This document shows positions 37,375 through 46,440 of a stretch of 64,000 nt of DNA, piece by piece; positions within the stretch are counted from its first letter, which is position 1; each line of letters begins with the position of its first letter. The notes beneath the pieces were generated by a model that ran no database searches, was not told the DNA's origin, and saw only the letters and a list, made by a program, of their open reading frames with translations. Made by a program: the position numbers and the translations under genes. Origin of the DNA: Gemmatimonadota bacterium (lineage in GTDB: Bacteria > Gemmatimonadota > Gemmatimonadetes > Palauibacterales > Palauibacteraceae); assembly GCA_023554245.1 (NCBI GenBank), contig JAMJQL010000178.1, positions 1 through 64,000 on the forward strand, written 5' to 3'.

Positions 37375-38157
37375 CGGGTAGACCACCTCATACAGCACCT
37401 CGGTCGCGTCATCCGAACCGGAGCCGGCGAGCCCCAGCACGCGCACCCCGTCGGGACTGAATTCGGCCCAGCTGCAATGCTGAACCCAGTCTCCGGAGTT
37501 GACGTAGAACCGCCCGGGCAGGATTTCGCGGATCTCGGGAACGTGGCAGTGAGCGAGGGCCACGACCTGCAGGTCCGGATCTTCCGCGAGACGATCGGCC
37601 GCCCACTCGTGAAGCCGGCCCGCCCTGCCCAGCGATTCTGCATCCGGCGTCCGCCCATGCCGACTCTCAGTGCGGCTGACCAGCCGGATGATCCCGGCCG
37701 CGAGGTCAGGATGCAGCCAACGAAATGCGCTGCGAGCCGGGCGTCCACGGATCACCCGCTTCAGGGCCTTGTATCCGAGGTCGCCGCTGCCGAGACCATC
37801 GCCGTGGGCCAGGAGGGCCGGACGTCCCCCGATCTCGGTTCGAACCGGCCCTTCGACGAGCTCCAGGCCGATCTGATCGGTGAGGAACGAGCCTCCCCAG
37901 AAATCGTGATTGCCGGCCACGAGTCGAACGCGGACGCCCGACTGCACCACGGACCGGAGGATCTTGAGGACCGGAAAATGCCGCCGTTGAATGACCGTTC
38001 CGTATTCGAACCAGAAATCGAACAGGTCGCCGTTGATCACAAGGTCACGGGTGCGGTCGACCACGCTTTCGAGAAAGCGAAGGAAGGCCGCCTCGTGGTC
38101 GGCGGGGGCGGCGCCGAGGTGGGCGTCCGAGACGATCAGCGTGCCATTCGGGTCCAT
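37330..38157 (-). CDS. lpxH: UDP-2,3-diacylglucosamine diphosphatase-like metallophosphoesterase
   Basis: 275 residues. Calcineurin-type dimetal site: SDAHLG, NGDLFDFWFEYG, GNHDFWGG, LLAHGDGL, and HCHVPEI. Arrangement and length fit the LpxH hydrolase of lipid A synthesis, which makes lipid X from UDP-diacylglucosamine. ATG 38157 begins the family N-terminus (TLIVSDAHLG); the long frame upstream is a shadow of the thioesterase gene. Divergent from the thioesterase at 38221. Confidence 0.85.
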   Translation of the reverse strand: MDPNGTLIVSDAHLGAAPADHEAAFLRFLESVVDRTRDLVINGDLFDFWFEYGTVIQRRHFPVLKILRSVVQSGVRVRLVAGNHDFWGGSFLTDQIGLELVEGPVRTEIGGRPALLAHGDGLGSGDLGYKALKRVIRGRPARSAFRWLHPDLAAGIIRLVSRTESRHGRTPDAESLGRAGRLHEWAADRLAEDPDLQVVALAHCHVPEIREILPGRFYVNSGDWVQHCSWAEFSPDGVRVLGLAGSGSDDATEVLYEVVYPSGPDRNAVLEGGSG

Positions 38158-38220
38158 CTGCGACAGTATAGAGGCGGTTCGAGAATCAGGCGACAGGTGT
38201 GGAGAGGAGTGCCGCGCGCG

Positions 38221-38655
38221 ATGGAAGATCAGGAGATCCCGGGCAGCCGGACCGAAATCCGGGTCAGGTATGCCGAGACCGACCAGATGGGCCACGCCCA
38301 CCACATGAACTACCTGGCATGGTTCGAACTGGGCCGAACGGAGTTGATGCGCATGAACGGCCTCTCGTATGCCGAGCTGGAGAGGAGTGGGATTCTGCTC
38401 CCCGTCGCTCGCGCCGAACTCAGCTACCGAAAAGGCGCCGGCTACGACGAGCGTGTCGAGATCCTCACGCGCGTGGTGGAGGTGCGCAGCCGGTCGGTAA
38501 CCTTCGGGTACGAGGCGATAAGAGCCGATGACGGCGTGCGCCTCGCCAGCGGATCGACCACACTGGTTTGCACCGACGCCGGTCTCCGTCCTCGCCGCAT
38601 GCCGGACTCTGCCATGCGGATCCTCGCAGATCTCTGCGCGGATCCGATTTCTTGA
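38221..38655 (+). CDS. Acyl-CoA thioesterase, 4-hydroxybenzoyl-CoA/YbgC type
   Basis: 144 residues, hotdog fold. RVRYAETDQMGHAHHMNYLAWFELGRTELM contains the catalytic aspartate and the histidine-asparagine pocket (D21 region). LPVARAELSYRKGAGYDERVEI is also typical. ATG 38221 has GGAGAGGAG upstream. Substrate unknown; YbgC-type enzymes act on short or long acyl-CoA and associate with the envelope Tol-Pal system. Confidence 0.88.
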   Translation: MEDQEIPGSRTEIRVRYAETDQMGHAHHMNYLAWFELGRTELMRMNGLSYAELERSGILLPVARAELSYRKGAGYDERVEILTRVVEVRSRSVTFGYEAIRADDGVRLASGSTTLVCTDAGLRPRRMPDSAMRILADLCADPIS

Positions 38656-38680
38656 CCCGGTTTTGTGGCGCCGGTAGCTT
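38652..38680 (+). promoter_or_regulatory. Candidate promoter of the lipoprotein-lptE operon
   Basis: TTGACC, 17 bp, TAGCTT, beginning inside the thioesterase stop region. The -10 ends 15 bp before ATG 38696, so the leader would be under ten nucleotides. Confidence 0.55.
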
Positions 38681-38695
38681 GGCCGCACGTTGAAC

Positions 38696-39376
38696 ATGAG
38701 ATCGCTGCGCCGACTCGGAGTGCTCGCCTCGACGCCATTGGTCGTGGCCTGTGCCACGTCCGTTGAGAGCGGGATCCCGCTCGACGATCCGGCAGCGATC
38801 GCTGCTCGCCTCGTCTCGGAACCAGGTGTGGAGGCGCCGGCGAATCTCCGATTCGCGTGGCGCTACGGTGATCGTCGTGGGGATGTCGAAGGCGAGGGTG
38901 TGGGGCGCTTCAATCCTCCCGACAGCCTGAGAATCGACCTGTTCACATCCGGCGACGTGGCGATGGCGATCGCCAGCGCCGCCGGCCGTCTGACGTCGCG
39001 GGGCCAGATCGAAGACGTGGACGTGCCCCCGCGACCGTTCATCTTTGCGATGGCAGGCATGTTCCGACCGGACTCCGGTCCAGCGCCACGGGCCTTCGTG
39101 AACGGCGCGGACTCGGTCCTCGTCTATGGACCCGTCGGCGATCGGACATTCGTGTATCACCTGGAGGGAGGAAGGCTCGGATCGGTGGAGGAACGGCGGC
39201 GCGACAGGGTGCTTCGACGTGTTCGGGTGGAATGGTCGGAAACGGGTACCTGGCCAGTCCAGGCCGAGTATCGTGATTTCGAGCGCCCCAGCCGGGTGCG
39301 ATGGGAGATCGAGGAGGTACAGAGTCCGGTGGCCCGACATCCCGGTGAAATTTATGCGCTTCCGTACACGCAATAG
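38696..39376 (+). CDS. Outer-membrane-type lipoprotein, LolA/LolB-like (tentative)
   Basis: 226 residues. Lipobox LVVACA after a basic N-terminus; the mature part has alternating strands (RFAWRYGDRRGDVEGEGVGRF, RIDLFTSGDVAMAIA) like the LolA/LolB half-barrel or DUF4292 proteins. No family signature is decisive. A TTG at 38690 is a possible start two codons earlier. Followed by lptE with a 23-bp overlap, so an envelope-assembly role is plausible. Confidence 0.6.
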   Translation: MRSLRRLGVLASTPLVVACATSVESGIPLDDPAAIAARLVSEPGVEAPANLRFAWRYGDRRGDVEGEGVGRFNPPDSLRIDLFTSGDVAMAIASAAGRLTSRGQIEDVDVPPRPFIFAMAGMFRPDSGPAPRAFVNGADSVLVYGPVGDRTFVYHLEGGRLGSVEERRRDRVLRRVRVEWSETGTWPVQAEYRDFERPSRVRWEIEEVQSPVARHPGEIYALPYTQ

Positions 39377-39872
39377 AATCGGCGCGAGTGGGTTGCTGGC
39401 GCTGGCGGCGCTGAGCGGCTGCAATTACACGTTCTCCGGTGGCGGAGGCCTGCCTTCGCACGTGGAGACGATCTACGTGGCACCGGTCGACAACCAGACG
39501 ACCCAGTTCGCGCTGACCGAGCAGGTTACGCAGGAGCTGCTGGATGCGGCCACCGGACGCCTCGGGGCCCAGCTCGGACCAGAGGAGTCAGCGGATGCGA
39601 CGGTGCTCACGACCCTGTCACGGTACGACGACACGGCGGTGAACTTCGCCAGTCAGGAAGAGGTCGGCGCGGAGGTGTTTCAGCGTCGGATCCGGCTGTC
39701 GGCGAGGGTCGAGATCATCGACAACACGCGAAACGAGATCATCTGGAGCGGGGGATCTGTGACAGGTATCGGAGAATACACACCCGAGACCGAGCTCGAA
39801 ACGCGAGGTCAGGAGCTGGCGATCAGAGACCTGGTTCAGAAGATCGTCGACGGAGCGCAGTCCCAGTGGTAG
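39354..39872 (+). CDS. lptE: LPS-assembly lipoprotein LptE-like
   Basis: 172 residues. Lipobox LAALSGC, then GCNYTFSGGGGLPSHVETIYVAPVDN, the LptE/secretin-pilotin-like opening, and the strands SRYDDTAVNF and RLSARVEIIDNTRNEIIW. LptE plugs and matures the LptD translocon. ATG 39354 sits inside the end of the previous gene. Assignment by pattern; sequence conservation in this family is low. Confidence 0.75.
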   Translation: MRFRTRNRIGASGLLALAALSGCNYTFSGGGGLPSHVETIYVAPVDNQTTQFALTEQVTQELLDAATGRLGAQLGPEESADATVLTTLSRYDDTAVNFASQEEVGAEVFQRRIRLSARVEIIDNTRNEIIWSGGSVTGIGEYTPETELETRGQELAIRDLVQKIVDGAQSQW

Positions 39873-41398
39873 GCCGCAGAGGATCCGGCCGGGTGGGGTC
39901 GAACGGCCGGTCGGTACCCCGACCTTTCAGGCTGATGCTTCTGTTGCTCGGGCTTGCCGTGCTAGTCGGTGGCCCCGGCTCCGGACTGCTCCGCTCGGCT
40001 CCCGATTCGACCCCGATCGAGCAATCCACGCCTGCAGCCGAGGTCCAGGAGCACGCGACTCCTCAAGCGACCGACCAGGACCATTCCGAAGCTGGAGAGC
40101 CGGCGCACGCGGAGGGCGAGAATGGTCACGGTCCCCGCATCCGGGACGTGTTCTTCGTTCTGATCGCGATTCTGGTCAGTGCCAAGGTTCTCGGGGAACT
40201 GGCCGAGCGCCGTGGACAACCCGCTGTCCTCGGCGAACTGGTGGCGGGCGTGATCCTCGGCGCGAGCGTGCTGGGCGTGATTCCGGCGCAGGGCGATCTG
40301 TATGAAATCGTTCACGTCCTCGCCGAGATCGGTGTCGTGCTGCTGTTGTTCGAGATCGGCCTCGAGACCGACCTGAAGGAAATGTTCCGGGTCGGACCGA
40401 CGGCGGTACGGGTCGCTCTTATCGGGGTCTTCTTACCGTTCCTGCTCGGGTTCCTCTACTGGTACTATGCCAACCCTTCGATCGGTGTCCACCCTGAGGG
40501 CGTGACCTTCACGGTCGTCGCCATCTTCGTCGGTGCGACACTCACGGCCACCTCGGTGGGCATAACCGCACGGGTGCTTTCCGACCTGAATCGGATGCAC
40601 ACGCCGGAAGCGCGAATCATCATTGGCGCAGCGGTGATCGACGACGTACTCGGCATCGTGATTCTCGCAGTGGTGTCCGGAATGGTCGGAGGGGCCGCCC
40701 TGGGCGTCCTCTCGGTGGGCAAAATCTTCCTGTTCGCGGTCGGATTCCTCGTGCTCGCCGTAGTGCTCGGGACCAGATTCGCTCCGGCGATTTTCGACTT
40801 CGTCGACCGGATGCGCACGCGTGGCGTCCTGCTCGTCGCGGCCTTCTGCTTCGCGCTGGCCATAGCGGCGCTCGCCGACCTGGCCGGATCAGCGATGATC
40901 ATCGGAGCTTTCGCGGCTGGTCTCGTGCTCTCTTCGACCAACCAGTTCGATGCGGTCGTTGAGCGGATCGAGCCGGTAGCGGACATCTTCACGCCGATCT
41001 TCTTCGTGGCGGTAGGGGCGCCGGTGAACGTGCGCCTGTTCATACCGGGCAGCGAGGACTTCGATCTCGGGGTGCTGTTCGTCGGACTGATCCTCACGGT
41101 GGTCGCGATCATCGGCAAGCTGGTGTCGGGCTTCGGAGTCACCCGCTCGGATACCTCGAAGCTGCTCGTGGGCGTGGGCATGGTTCCGCGAGGCGAGGTG
41201 GGGTTGATCTTCGCCTCGATCGGACTCACGGCCGGCATCCTCTCTTCGTCGGTGTACAGCGCGATCCTGATCATGGTGATTCTCTCCACCTTCATCGTGC
41301 CGCCGGCATTGAAGGTCCTGTTTGCGCGCAAACCGCCTTCGTCACCCTCGGAGGCGACGAGCGCACTCGGTGGAGACATGAACGAGACCCTGTTTTGA
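39866..41398 (+). CDS. CPA2-family Na+(K+)/H+ antiporter
   Basis: 510 residues. After a signal-like helix and a 70-residue His/Glu-rich extracytoplasmic stretch (HATPQATDQDHSEAGEPAHA) come 12-13 helices of the Nha/Kef fold: LGELVAGVILGASVLG, LFEIGLETDL, the ion-site region GAAVIDDVLGIVIL (D-D pair) and GMVPRGEVGLIFA. No RCK/TrkA-N domain follows, so it is not a full Kef channel. GTG start overlaps the lptE stop. Confidence 0.88.
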   Translation: MVGRRGSGRVGSNGRSVPRPFRLMLLLLGLAVLVGGPGSGLLRSAPDSTPIEQSTPAAEVQEHATPQATDQDHSEAGEPAHAEGENGHGPRIRDVFFVLIAILVSAKVLGELAERRGQPAVLGELVAGVILGASVLGVIPAQGDLYEIVHVLAEIGVVLLLFEIGLETDLKEMFRVGPTAVRVALIGVFLPFLLGFLYWYYANPSIGVHPEGVTFTVVAIFVGATLTATSVGITARVLSDLNRMHTPEARIIIGAAVIDDVLGIVILAVVSGMVGGAALGVLSVGKIFLFAVGFLVLAVVLGTRFAPAIFDFVDRMRTRGVLLVAAFCFALAIAALADLAGSAMIIGAFAAGLVLSSTNQFDAVVERIEPVADIFTPIFFVAVGAPVNVRLFIPGSEDFDLGVLFVGLILTVVAIIGKLVSGFGVTRSDTSKLLVGVGMVPRGEVGLIFASIGLTAGILSSSVYSAILIMVILSTFIVPPALKVLFARKPPSSPSEATSALGGDMNETLF

Positions 41399-41919
41399 CC
41401 GGGGATTCGGACCGGTACGAGAACTCCTCGTCCCGGGTGCTCTCCAATGAGGAGCTCATCGGCAGGTACGGGAGGCCGCGCGGTTACCGGCTGGTCTTCA
41501 GCAACGGGGTGTTCGATCTGCTTCACAGCGGGCACGTGACGTCGTTGGAAGCGGCGCGTGGTTGTGGCGACCGACTCGTCGTGGCCGTCAATTCCGACCA
41601 ATCCACGAATCGGCTCAAGGGACCGGGACGACCGGTTCAGACGGCGGAGGACAGGGCACGGATCCTGGCGGCGCTGCGTTGCGTGGATGCCGTAACGATC
41701 TTCGAGGACGACACGCCCGCGGCGTTGATCGAACGGTTGCTTCCCGACGTGCTGGTGAAGGGCGCGGACTACCGGATCGAGGAAATCGCCGGCGCGCGGG
41801 CGGTACTGGAGGCCGGGGGAGAGGTCCGACTCATCGACCTCGAACAGGGTCGATCGACCAGCGATCTGATCGGGAGAGTTCGCGGCGCCGCGTTGCGTGA
41901 GCCGGGCACGAACGAGTAA
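41395..41919 (+). CDS. hldC: D-glycero-beta-D-manno-heptose 1-phosphate adenylyltransferase (HldC/RfaE domain II)
   Basis: 174 residues, cytidylyltransferase-like fold. FSNGVFDLLHSGHVTSLEAAR holds the nucleotidyl-transfer HxGH motif (HSGH), with VAVNSDQSTNRLKGPGRPV and ILAALRCVDAV following. Completes ADP-heptose synthesis with the kinase at 33.5 kb. TTG start overlaps the antiporter stop (TTGA). Confidence 0.92.
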   Translation: MTGDSDRYENSSSRVLSNEELIGRYGRPRGYRLVFSNGVFDLLHSGHVTSLEAARGCGDRLVVAVNSDQSTNRLKGPGRPVQTAEDRARILAALRCVDAVTIFEDDTPAALIERLLPDVLVKGADYRIEEIAGARAVLEAGGEVRLIDLEQGRSTSDLIGRVRGAALREPGTNE

Positions 41920-41961
41920 ATACGGACGCGCGTCAGGCTGTCCCCAACGAAGGTCGGGAAG

Positions 41962-42957
41962 ATGTTGAAGCAGACGGACCAGGAAGAACGGATACGCGAA
42001 GCGACCTCCGGGAGTCTCGCGGGCTCCGGCGCGGCACTCAATCGGCCTGCAGATCTGTTGCAGCTCACGAAACCCCGAATCACCACCATGGTTCTCGTTT
42101 CGAGCGCCGCGGGATTCGTGATCGCGAGCGGCGGGCATCCCGATCCCGGCCTGCTCCTGCTGACGATGGTGGGCATTGGCCTCGTGGCCGGTGGCACCAG
42201 TGCACTGAACCAGCTCATCGAACGCGACGTGGATGCCCGGATGGAGCGAACTCGCAACCGGCCGCTTCCCACGGGCCGTGTGACTCCCCGCGCCGCCGGA
42301 TTCTTCTCGGCAGCGATCTCGCTGGCGGGGATCGGACTGCTCGCCGTCGCCGTGAACACGCTCACGGCTCTCCTCGCCTCGATTGCGCTCCTGAGTTACG
42401 TGCTTGTCTACACGCCGCTGAAGCGGGTCTCGTCTCTCTCGACCCTCGTGGGGGCGATACCGGGAGCGCTTCCGATCATGGGAGGCTGGACCGCGGCGCG
42501 TGGTGAGCTGGGGCCCGGGGCCTGGGCTCTGTTCGGGATCATGTTCTTCTGGCAGCTTCCGCACTTCCTCGCCCTCGCGTGGATGTTCCGCGAGGACTAC
42601 CAGCGGGGTGGACTGCGAATGCTCGGAGTCACCGATCCATCGGGGGAGCAGACTCGAACCCAGGCGGTCCTCTACGCGCTGGCCCTGATTCCTGCCAGCC
42701 TGCTTCCGGCGATTCTCGGTCTCTCCGGTGCCCTGTACGGGCTCCTGGCGATCGGGCTCGGAGTGGCCTATCTGGTCGCTGCCCTGCGATTCTGGTCCCA
42801 GGCCGATTCCCCGTCTGCACAGCGACTGTTCCGAACCTCTCTGGTTTATCTTCCGGTGCTGCTGCTTGTGCTGAGCTTCGATCCCGGTGCCGGGTCGGAT
42901 CCCTCGGGCGAGGCTGCGACAGCCAGCCGTCCCGTAGCGACCGTGGGGAGTTCCTGA
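41962..42957 (+). CDS. ctaB: Protoheme IX farnesyltransferase
   Basis: 331 residues, UbiA family, about eight helices. Converts heme B to heme O for heme-copper oxidases. First Asp-rich motif NQLIERDVDARMERTRNRPLP, second conserved region YVLVYTPLKRVSSLSTLVGAIPGALPIMGG, and LPHFLALAWMFREDY. GGGAAG Shine-Dalgarno. Suggests aerobic respiration. No oxidase genes adjoin. Confidence 0.93.
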   Translation: MLKQTDQEERIREATSGSLAGSGAALNRPADLLQLTKPRITTMVLVSSAAGFVIASGGHPDPGLLLLTMVGIGLVAGGTSALNQLIERDVDARMERTRNRPLPTGRVTPRAAGFFSAAISLAGIGLLAVAVNTLTALLASIALLSYVLVYTPLKRVSSLSTLVGAIPGALPIMGGWTAARGELGPGAWALFGIMFFWQLPHFLALAWMFREDYQRGGLRMLGVTDPSGEQTRTQAVLYALALIPASLLPAILGLSGALYGLLAIGLGVAYLVAALRFWSQADSPSAQRLFRTSLVYLPVLLLVLSFDPGAGSDPSGEAATASRPVATVGSS

Positions 42958-42978
42958 GCCCCGCCCGGCGCCACCTCG

Positions 42979-43590
42979 ATGTCGAATACGCTTCTCGTCG
43001 CCACCAGAAACGCCCACAAGCTCGATGAAATCCGTGACCTGCTGCACGATACTGCCGCGACTGTCGTTTCACTCGATGACGTCGGCGTCGAGCCGCACCC
43101 GGCAGAGGAATCCGTCGAGATCCATGACACGTTTCACGGTAATGCACTCGCGAAGGCGCGCTACTACCGAAAGCTGACGGGACTGGCGACGGTGGCCGAC
43201 GACTCCGGACTCTGTGTGGACGCGCTGGACGGCGCTCCGGGGGTGTATTCCCGCAGGTTCGCCCCACCGGAGTTTCGCGGGAGTCGGACCGAGGATGCGG
43301 CAAACAACGCGTGGCTGCTCGAGCGGCTGTCGCGCATCCGGGCCGAGGGCCGTAGTGCGCACTACCGCTGTGTACTGGCGCTGGTGGACGATCGACGTTC
43401 GCTCCTCGTCCGGGGAGCCGTACATGGCCGAATCTCCGAGCGGGAATCGGGCACGAACGGATTCGGATACGACCCTCTCTTCCTGCCCGACGGTGAGGCG
43501 CAGACTTTCGGGCAGCTCCCGCCCGAGGTAAAGGCTGCTCGCAGCCATCGGGCAGACGCGATTCGACGCCTCCGTCCCTGGCTGTCATGA
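42979..43590 (+). CDS. rdgB: XTP/dITP diphosphatase
   Basis: 203 residues. Removes non-canonical purine triphosphates. LVATRNAHKLDEI at the N-terminus, TFHGNALAKARYY, DDSGLCVDALDGAPGVYSRRFA, and GTNGFGYDPLF, then the SHRADAIRRL end. All are family hallmarks. No Shine-Dalgarno visible before ATG 42979. Confidence 0.94.
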   Translation: MSNTLLVATRNAHKLDEIRDLLHDTAATVVSLDDVGVEPHPAEESVEIHDTFHGNALAKARYYRKLTGLATVADDSGLCVDALDGAPGVYSRRFAPPEFRGSRTEDAANNAWLLERLSRIRAEGRSAHYRCVLALVDDRRSLLVRGAVHGRISERESGTNGFGYDPLFLPDGEAQTFGQLPPEVKAARSHRADAIRRLRPWLS

Positions 43591-43690
43591 GTACTGCTGA
43601 CACGAAGCTCGGGCTGCCGTCCGGCTCCCGTTCAGGCCTTGTTGTGCAGGATCGGGCATCCCGGGCGTCATCAGGGTCGAGAGACGCCAG

Positions 43691-44203
43691 TTGAGCGAGC
43701 CATGGGCGAGCCTGTATCGCGAGGTCTGGGGAGATCTCGTCCGTTACATCGACCGCCGGATCTGGGACCCGGAGCGGGCGCAGGAACTGGCGCAGGAGGT
43801 ATTCATCAGGGCACTCGGAGAGGAGCGGACTCCCGATTCGCCGCGAGCCTGGCTGTTCACGGTCGCTGCCAATCTCACTCGCGATGAGGCTCGGCGCGCG
43901 ATTCGTGGCAGAGAGAAGCTCCGCCTGGTCGCGGCGGACGCAGGAGGCGGCGCTCCTTCCCCCGATGAGATTCTGACGATTCAGCAGACTCGTGATCGGG
44001 TGCGAGAAGCTCTCGGTTCACTGAATGAGCGCGAGCGGGAATCCCTGCTGATGGTCGAGGCAGGGTTCAGCTACGCCGAAATCGCCGAGGCGACAGGTCT
44101 GTCACCCGGGGCCGTAGGGACGACGCTGTCCCGGGCTCGACGAAAATTGGCCGTCGCCTACGCGGAGCTGGAGGGAGGCGAGGATGTCCATGCAGCACAT
44201 TGA
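43691..44203 (+). CDS. ECF-family RNA polymerase sigma factor
   Basis: 170 residues. Sigma-2 region with YIDRRIWDPERAQELAQEVFIRAL and PRAWLFTVAANLTRDEAR (about 20-75); sigma-4 helix-turn-helix with LNERERESLLMVEAGFSYAEIAEATGL and VGTTLSRARRKL (about 105-155). TTG start at 43691. Overlaps its anti-sigma gene by 20 bp. No ECF-type -35/-10 pair that would indicate autoregulation was recognised upstream. Confidence 0.9.
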   Translation: MSEPWASLYREVWGDLVRYIDRRIWDPERAQELAQEVFIRALGEERTPDSPRAWLFTVAANLTRDEARRAIRGREKLRLVAADAGGGAPSPDEILTIQQTRDRVREALGSLNERERESLLMVEAGFSYAEIAEATGLSPGAVGTTLSRARRKLAVAYAELEGGEDVHAAH

Positions 44204-45125
44204 GGATGGCGTGCTGCACGCCTGGCTCGACGACGCTCTCGATGCAGACGTCGGGATGGATGGTGAGGCCGTGGCGCAGCACCTGGCAGAGTGCGATCAA
44301 TGCCGGCGCCGCCTGGAGGAAGCCAGGGCTTCGAAGGCTGCGGTTTCCGCGATGTTCCTCGCCAGCGATGCGCCCCTCCCGCCGCCGCCTGCCTTCCAGG
44401 TGCTCGAATCGGCCGCCAGGTCCGGGGGTGACGCACCTGTTCGCCCGGCGGGCGGGCGATCGAAGCGTCGCTCCGGCTGGACTCGTGGGCCCCGGGTGAG
44501 ACTCGCCTGGGCCGCCACGATCGCGGTGGCGGTGAGCGCTGGGGTCCTGGCGCGTGAACTGTCGGATCGGCGTGGCATCGATCTGCCGGCGACGCTCGAG
44601 TACGAGAGGGAAGCGGTGCATGCCGAGCCGGATGAGGAAGCGCCACGACAGGCGGCGGAGCGGCAGAAGGCGGAATCGGCCGACCTCAGGCAGGCTCCGA
44701 CCGAACCGGCTCGAGTCGACGCTGACGAGCAGGTCGGCCGAGAACGACTCGAGGCAAACCCGGCGCCGGCCCTGATCGCGTCTGCGCCACGCGTAGCCGG
44801 GTGCTGGCGCTCTGCGACGGACTCGCCGGGCGGCGTTACGGCCTGGTTCCGACTGGAGGCGAAACCCGATCCGTTTGTCGCCGAAGACTCACGCACATTC
44901 GAATCCGATGCCGAGGCAGGCGTCATGTCCCCTTCAACGGCCTCGTGGAGGCCACTGGGGGCAGACAGCATCATCGTGGCATTCCCAGGGCTGGAAATTC
45001 GACTCCGGGTGGAAGAGGATCGACTCGCAGGGGTATACCGGGGCTCGATGAATCGGGACGCGGAGGACGCCGCGTACTCCGTCTCGGAGTTGTCGTTCGA
45101 GAGAGTACCGTGTCCGAATCGATGA
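44184..45125 (+). CDS. Zinc-finger anti-sigma factor, membrane-anchored
   Basis: 313 residues. N-terminal zf-HC2 module: the HLAECDQCRRRLEEA segment (about 33-47) has the H-x3-C-x2-C pattern. A single membrane helix (VRLAWAATIAVAVSAGVLA, about 113-131) is followed by a Glu/Ala/Arg-rich coil and an extracytoplasmic domain of about 120 residues (GCWRSATDSPGG... LEIRLRVEEDRL) that I do not recognise. Strong Shine-Dalgarno. Expected to bind and hold the preceding sigma factor. Confidence 0.85.
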   Translation: MSMQHIEDGVLHAWLDDALDADVGMDGEAVAQHLAECDQCRRRLEEARASKAAVSAMFLASDAPLPPPPAFQVLESAARSGGDAPVRPAGGRSKRRSGWTRGPRVRLAWAATIAVAVSAGVLARELSDRRGIDLPATLEYEREAVHAEPDEEAPRQAAERQKAESADLRQAPTEPARVDADEQVGRERLEANPAPALIASAPRVAGCWRSATDSPGGVTAWFRLEAKPDPFVAEDSRTFESDAEAGVMSPSTASWRPLGADSIIVAFPGLEIRLRVEEDRLAGVYRGSMNRDAEDAAYSVSELSFERVPCPNR

Positions 45126-45472
45126 GGGGCACGACCGGCGGAGAGTCCGGGGATCACCGTCGGACGGAAGACGCGGACCGCGTCGCGGCGGACAGGGCCG
45201 CGGTGTGGGCGACGATCCGTCTCAGACTCCGTGCCGCCCGCGACATATACGAAGGTGTCTACGTCGCGCCTTACCGCAGGGAAATCCACCGGGAGTATCT
45301 GCGCCAGCGCGACCTGTTCCTCATTCTCGGTATGTCCGACATGCTCGGGATTCCGAGCCCGGTCTCCTTCTACACGCTCGAACTGTTGCCCGACACGATC
45401 GAGAGCTTCCACGAGTGGCACATGCGGCTCGGCATGGAGCAGGCTCCGGAGGGTGGGTTCCGATGCTGTTGA
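45122..45472 (+). CDS. Small CC-terminal protein (resembles the 'cory-CC-star' family)
   Basis: 116 residues. The conserved core is RLRAARDIYEGVYVAPYRREIH, then REYLRQRDLFLILGMSDMLGIP and SFYTLELLPDTIESFHEWHMRLG, ending in -FRCC with two terminal cysteines. I recall this pattern as the family NCBI names cory-CC-star, found next to ArsA-like ATPases; function unknown. The terminal Cys-Cys could bind metal or be a recognition tail. ATG 45122 overlaps the anti-sigma stop (ATGA); GTG 45110 is an alternative. Confidence 0.75.
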   Translation: MRGTTGGESGDHRRTEDADRVAADRAAVWATIRLRLRAARDIYEGVYVAPYRREIHREYLRQRDLFLILGMSDMLGIPSPVSFYTLELLPDTIESFHEWHMRLGMEQAPEGGFRCC

Positions 45473-46440
45473 ACCGGCCGGTCACTTTCTTCGGCGGCAA
45501 GGGGGGTGTGGGCAAGACCACGATCGCCTCCGCCGCCTCTCTCGCAGCGGCTGACGACGGTCGGCGCACCTTGCTCGTCTCGACCGATCCGGCGCACTCG
45601 ACGAGCGACATTCTCGAGCTCGAGCTGGGCAACGAACCGCGAAGCGTAGCCGAGGGGCTCGACGCCATGGAGCTCGATCCCGCAGTGGAGGCAGAGCGCT
45701 ACATCGAGGAAGTGAAGCGTCGCACCGAGGATGTGGTGCCTCCCCGGCTGGTGGCGGAAGTGGAGCGGCAAATCGATGTGGCCCGCCTCTCGCCCGGTGC
45801 GGAGGAAGCAGCCCTGTTCGAGCGCTTCGCGAGAGTGCTGGAGGCATCGGCGGACTACGCGCACATCGTGTTCGATACGGCTCCGACGGGTCACACCCTG
45901 AGGCTGCTCGGACTCCCCGAATTGATGACCGCCTGGATGTCGGGCATGATTCAGCGGAGGCGGAAGGTCGGTGCCCTCGGCCGCATGTGGCGGAACGTGG
46001 CCGGCGCGGCGGCCGCCAGCGATCGGTCGGTGCGGGGTTCCTCCGGCACGGGATCACTGGAAGAGTCAAAGGATCCTGTCCTCGAGGCACTGCTGGATCG
46101 ACGCGAGCGCTTCTCGCGCGCTCGGGAAATCCTCACGGATCACGCGCACACTTCCTTCATCTTCGTCCTCACTCCCCAGCGGCTGCCGATTCTCGAGACC
46201 CGAAGGGCGATCGAGACTTTACGCCAATACGAGATTCCGATCGGAGGGCTGGTCATCAACCGGGCCGACGACGCTTTCGCAGCCGTTCCGACAGAACTGT
46301 CCGCGCTCATGCACATGGACCTGTCGAGCTGGGAGGTCCCTTCGGCCTCCGAGGAGGTCGTCGGCCTCGAGGCTCTGCGGGAACTGGGGCGAAGCATCAG
46401 ATCGACTCGAGATCCGGCGGCGGGAGGAATGGTCGGATGA
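45463..46440 (+). CDS. ArsA/Get3-family ATPase
   Basis: 325 residues, single-domain member. Deviant Walker A GGKGGVGKTT (about 11-20), switch I VSTDPAHSTSDIL, switch II region FDTAPTGHTLRLLGLP, and FVLTPQRLPILETRRAIETL. Bacterial members with one domain resemble Get3, which handles tail-anchored proteins, rather than the duplicated arsenite pump ArsA; no arsB or arsR is nearby. Overlaps the small CC protein gene by 10 bp. The cysteine pairs of ArsA metal sites are absent. Confidence 0.87.
   Translation: MLLNRPVTFFGGKGGVGKTTIASAASLAAADDGRRTLLVSTDPAHSTSDILELELGNEPRSVAEGLDAMELDPAVEAERYIEEVKRRTEDVVPPRLVAEVERQIDVARLSPGAEEAALFERFARVLEASADYAHIVFDTAPTGHTLRLLGLPELMTAWMSGMIQRRRKVGALGRMWRNVAGAAAASDRSVRGSSGTGSLEESKDPVLEALLDRRERFSRAREILTDHAHTSFIFVLTPQRLPILETRRAIETLRQYEIPIGGLVINRADDAFAAVPTELSALMHMDLSSWEVPSASEEVVGLEALRELGRSIRSTRDPAAGGMVG

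Noticed and set aside
37477-38220. Apparent 248-residue extension of the thioesterase
   Set aside because: Antisense to lpxH and without conserved sequence; the hotdog domain starts right after ATG 38221.
39866-41398. KefB-type potassium channel assignment
   Set aside because: The C-terminal nucleotide-binding (TrkA-N) domain is missing, so only the CPA2 antiporter family was assigned.
40465-43047. 860-codon open frame on the minus strand
   Set aside because: It lies antisense to the antiporter, hldC and ctaB, all well supported. Its translation is rich in Arg, Gln, His and Thr with no recognisable motif, as expected of a shadow frame in GC-rich DNA.
45463-46440. Arsenite-pump assignment for the ArsA-like ATPase
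   Set aside because: Single ATPase domain, no conserved metal-binding cysteines and no arsB, arsC or arsR nearby.
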